Shown here: positions 15,762-16,729 of the stretch, one piece after another | Layout of the letters: each line of letters opens with the position of its first letter | How positions within the stretch are numbered: position 1 is the stretch's first letter | DNA from: Proteiniphilum sp. UBA1403 | GTDB taxonomy: Bacteria; Bacteroidota; Bacteroidia; Bacteroidales; Dysgonomonadaceae | Reading direction: 5' to 3' | NCBI GenBank assembly: GCA_002305715.1 | Contig: DBQD01000041.1 | Coordinates: 1-16,729, forward strand | DNA length: 16,729 bases | The notes under the pieces: model-generated | Seen by the model: only the letters and a program-made list of their open reading frames with translations | What the model was told of the DNA's origin: nothing | The model's database searches: none | Position numbers and translations under genes: made by a program

Positions 15762-16398
15762 TGTGTTTTTATAAGTTAATAAACGATCTTTGACATTTTG
15801 AAATTTAGTTCTTTCGAACAGGTCTCGAAGATAAGTTTTATCAGTTGATGATATACTCAAAATCTGCAAAACCTCATAGGTGCTTCCATCGAGTTGCATG
15901 TCTTTTTGGACAATTGCAACCAGGCAGTAAGTACAAATAGCAACGTGGATCCGGATCCGAACTGCGTTCTCAGTTGTACCCCAGAATTTCTTGATTTTCA
16001 GATGTTGCTTCAACCACTTAAAGAACAGCTCGACTTGCCAGCGATTATTATAAAGTTCAGCAACTTGAAGTGCAGAAATGTGCATCGCATTGGTTAAGAA
16101 GACAAACTCACGTTCTTGTTCTTCATCCCAACATCTGACTAATCGAAGTCGTTCTGAATAGTATTGACTTGGATAAAAACCAGTCAATTCAATCGTCAAA
16201 TCTGGAGGTACGTTCTTGGGCATTTTTCGTTTCCACTTGATTAGCTTGAACTGAAGATTTTTCTTTGCCCTGACCACGAAGAAAGCACCTATGAGGTTTC
16301 ACATATTTGTCGCCATCATACTTGACTACAATACGATTGAATTTACTTCTATTCAGAAACGATGTAAGTTGGGCGAAAACGTATTTGTCTTGATACAT
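15762..16398 (-). pseudogene. IS4-family transposase remnant, internally deleted and frameshifted, open into the M4 peptidase frame
   Basis: The ATG at 16398 starts MYQDKYVFAQLTSFLNRSKF, a typical IS4-family (DUF4372-like) N-terminus. It runs in frame about 34 residues to DGDKYVK, near 16297. The sequence then jumps to a different frame that encodes the C-terminal part (LIGAFFVVRAKKNLQF onward). This keeps the YREK signature Y-2-R-3-E-6-K (YNNRWQVELFFKWLK), but the middle of the protein, including the first two catalytic Asp residues, is gone (roughly 190 residues by comparison with the usual length). The C-terminal frame has no stop and continues through NVKDRLLTYKNT into the peptidase. It cannot be an active transposase. 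Confidence 0.8.
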
Positions 16399-16493
16399 AT
16401 GCAATCAGATTAATCTGATGCAAAAGTAAAAGTTCAAGTCCGTTCGTTAGAAAAACCTCTGTAACTAACTAAATTTCAAATATTTCAAAGATC
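15785..16493 (-). mobile_element. Non-autonomous IS4-family element with both terminal repeats
   Basis: Left end 15785-15810 (reverse complement starts AACTAAATTTCAAAATG and ends TCAAAGATC) and right end 16467-16493 (starts AACTAAATTTCAAATAT, ends TCAAAGATC) are inverted, about 26 bp, differing by one indel and one or two bases. They bracket the deleted transposase. The element is about 0.7 kb against roughly 1.3 kb expected for a full one. Exact ends and target duplication were not resolved. Confidence 0.6.
16404..16419. repeat. 16-bp perfect palindrome upstream of the IS4 transposase start
   Basis: ATCAGATTAATCTGAT, immediately upstream of the transposase ATG at 16398. It could be a leftover transposase regulatory site or a hairpin against read-in expression. 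Confidence 0.5.
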
Positions 16494-16609
16494 TTTTTTA
16501 GATTTTAATGGGGCAGTAATGATTTGGTCATTATAATGTACTGACTGTGTCTTTCTTGCATTGGCTCCAACACGCAAATACCCGTGTACTAAATGGTTTC
16601 ACTCAACAG
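16494..16609. other. Intergenic spacer with no supported gene
   Basis: About 115 bp between the IS4 remnant and the stop codon of the right-edge gene. Only a weak 5-bp hairpin (ACACG/CGTGT, 16570-16587) is seen, which might end transcription of the right-edge gene. Confidence 0.4.
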
Positions 16610-16729
16610 CTAGTCAGTTAACACCATAGTTTTTGTATCGATTAGCTTGTTGTCCACAATCAGAGAATAAAGGTACATGCCTGGCTTCAGTTCATTGGGC
16701 TCGATAAAAATGCTGCCCTTGCCGCTCAG
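16610..16729 (-). CDS. C-terminal end of a probable T9SS-exported protein (partial, runs off the right edge)
   Basis: Thirty-nine codons and a TAG stop (16610-16612) are visible. The product (LSGKGSIFIEPNELKPGMYL, then YSLIVDNKLIDTKTMVLTD) has the short-strand pattern of a C-terminal sorting domain: a turn with ELKPGMYLYSLIV, then a basic patch and a hydrophobic last strand. The same ending is common at the C-terminus of Bacteroidota exported proteins, including some tail-fibre-like or S74-chaperone-containing ones. The main body lies outside the window, so no function can be given. Same orientation as the peptidase and lipoprotein genes but separated from them by the IS4 remnant. Confidence 0.7.
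   Translation of the reverse strand: MSGKGSIFIEPNELKPGMYLYSLIVDNKLIDTKTMVLTD

Overview
The window looks like a chromosomal stretch of a Bacteroidota bacterium, probably Bacteroidales-like. The evidence is a giant surface protein ending in a type IX secretion (T9SS) sorting domain, Bacteroidota-style promoters (TTG, about 19-20 bp, then TAnnTTTG-like) with no Shine-Dalgarno signal, Kdo-lipopolysaccharide genes, and the kinds of insertion sequence present. No tRNA, rRNA or CRISPR array was seen. I cannot name the species.

Left part (1-8204, all minus strand): two tandem paralogous secreted adhesin-like genes. The one running off the left edge is present only as its first 65 codons. The other is complete, with about 2613 residues. 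It is a mosaic of choice-of-anchor J (cleaved-adhesin, HagA/gingipain-like) modules, InlB-B-like repeats, carboxypeptidase-regulatory-like beta sandwiches and ASH/Hydin-like Ig domains, ending in a T9SS C-terminal domain. About 1.3 kb of coding sequence is tandemly repeated, with signs of intragenic recombination. Both paralogs share signal peptide, leader and promoter.

Middle (8297-11852): core metabolism. fhs (formate--tetrahydrofolate ligase, minus strand) is divergent from a kdsA-kdsD pair (plus strand). KdsD makes arabinose-5-phosphate, which KdsA condenses with PEP to give Kdo-8-phosphate for lipid A/LPS. All catalytic and metal residues I could place are present.

Right part (11867-16729): an accessory, mobile-element-rich region. 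An IS3-family element is damaged in two ways: its left end is replaced by a 137-bp inverted copy of its right end, and its OrfB seems to lack an internal stretch. Next is a long imperfect palindrome, loosely attC-like, abutting the stop codon of a lipoprotein built of two 7-cysteine repeats. That gene lies just downstream of a thermolysin-family (M4) secreted metallopeptidase. Immediately upstream of the peptidase is an internally deleted IS4-family element that keeps both terminal repeats. Its transposase C-terminus reads in frame, with no stop, into the peptidase. The right edge holds the last 39 codons of another probable T9SS-exported protein.

Most unusual: the transposase::peptidase open fusion, the aberrant IS3 end, the palindrome with the cysteine-repeat lipoprotein, and the recombining adhesin repeats. 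None is proven to be a new system from sequence alone.
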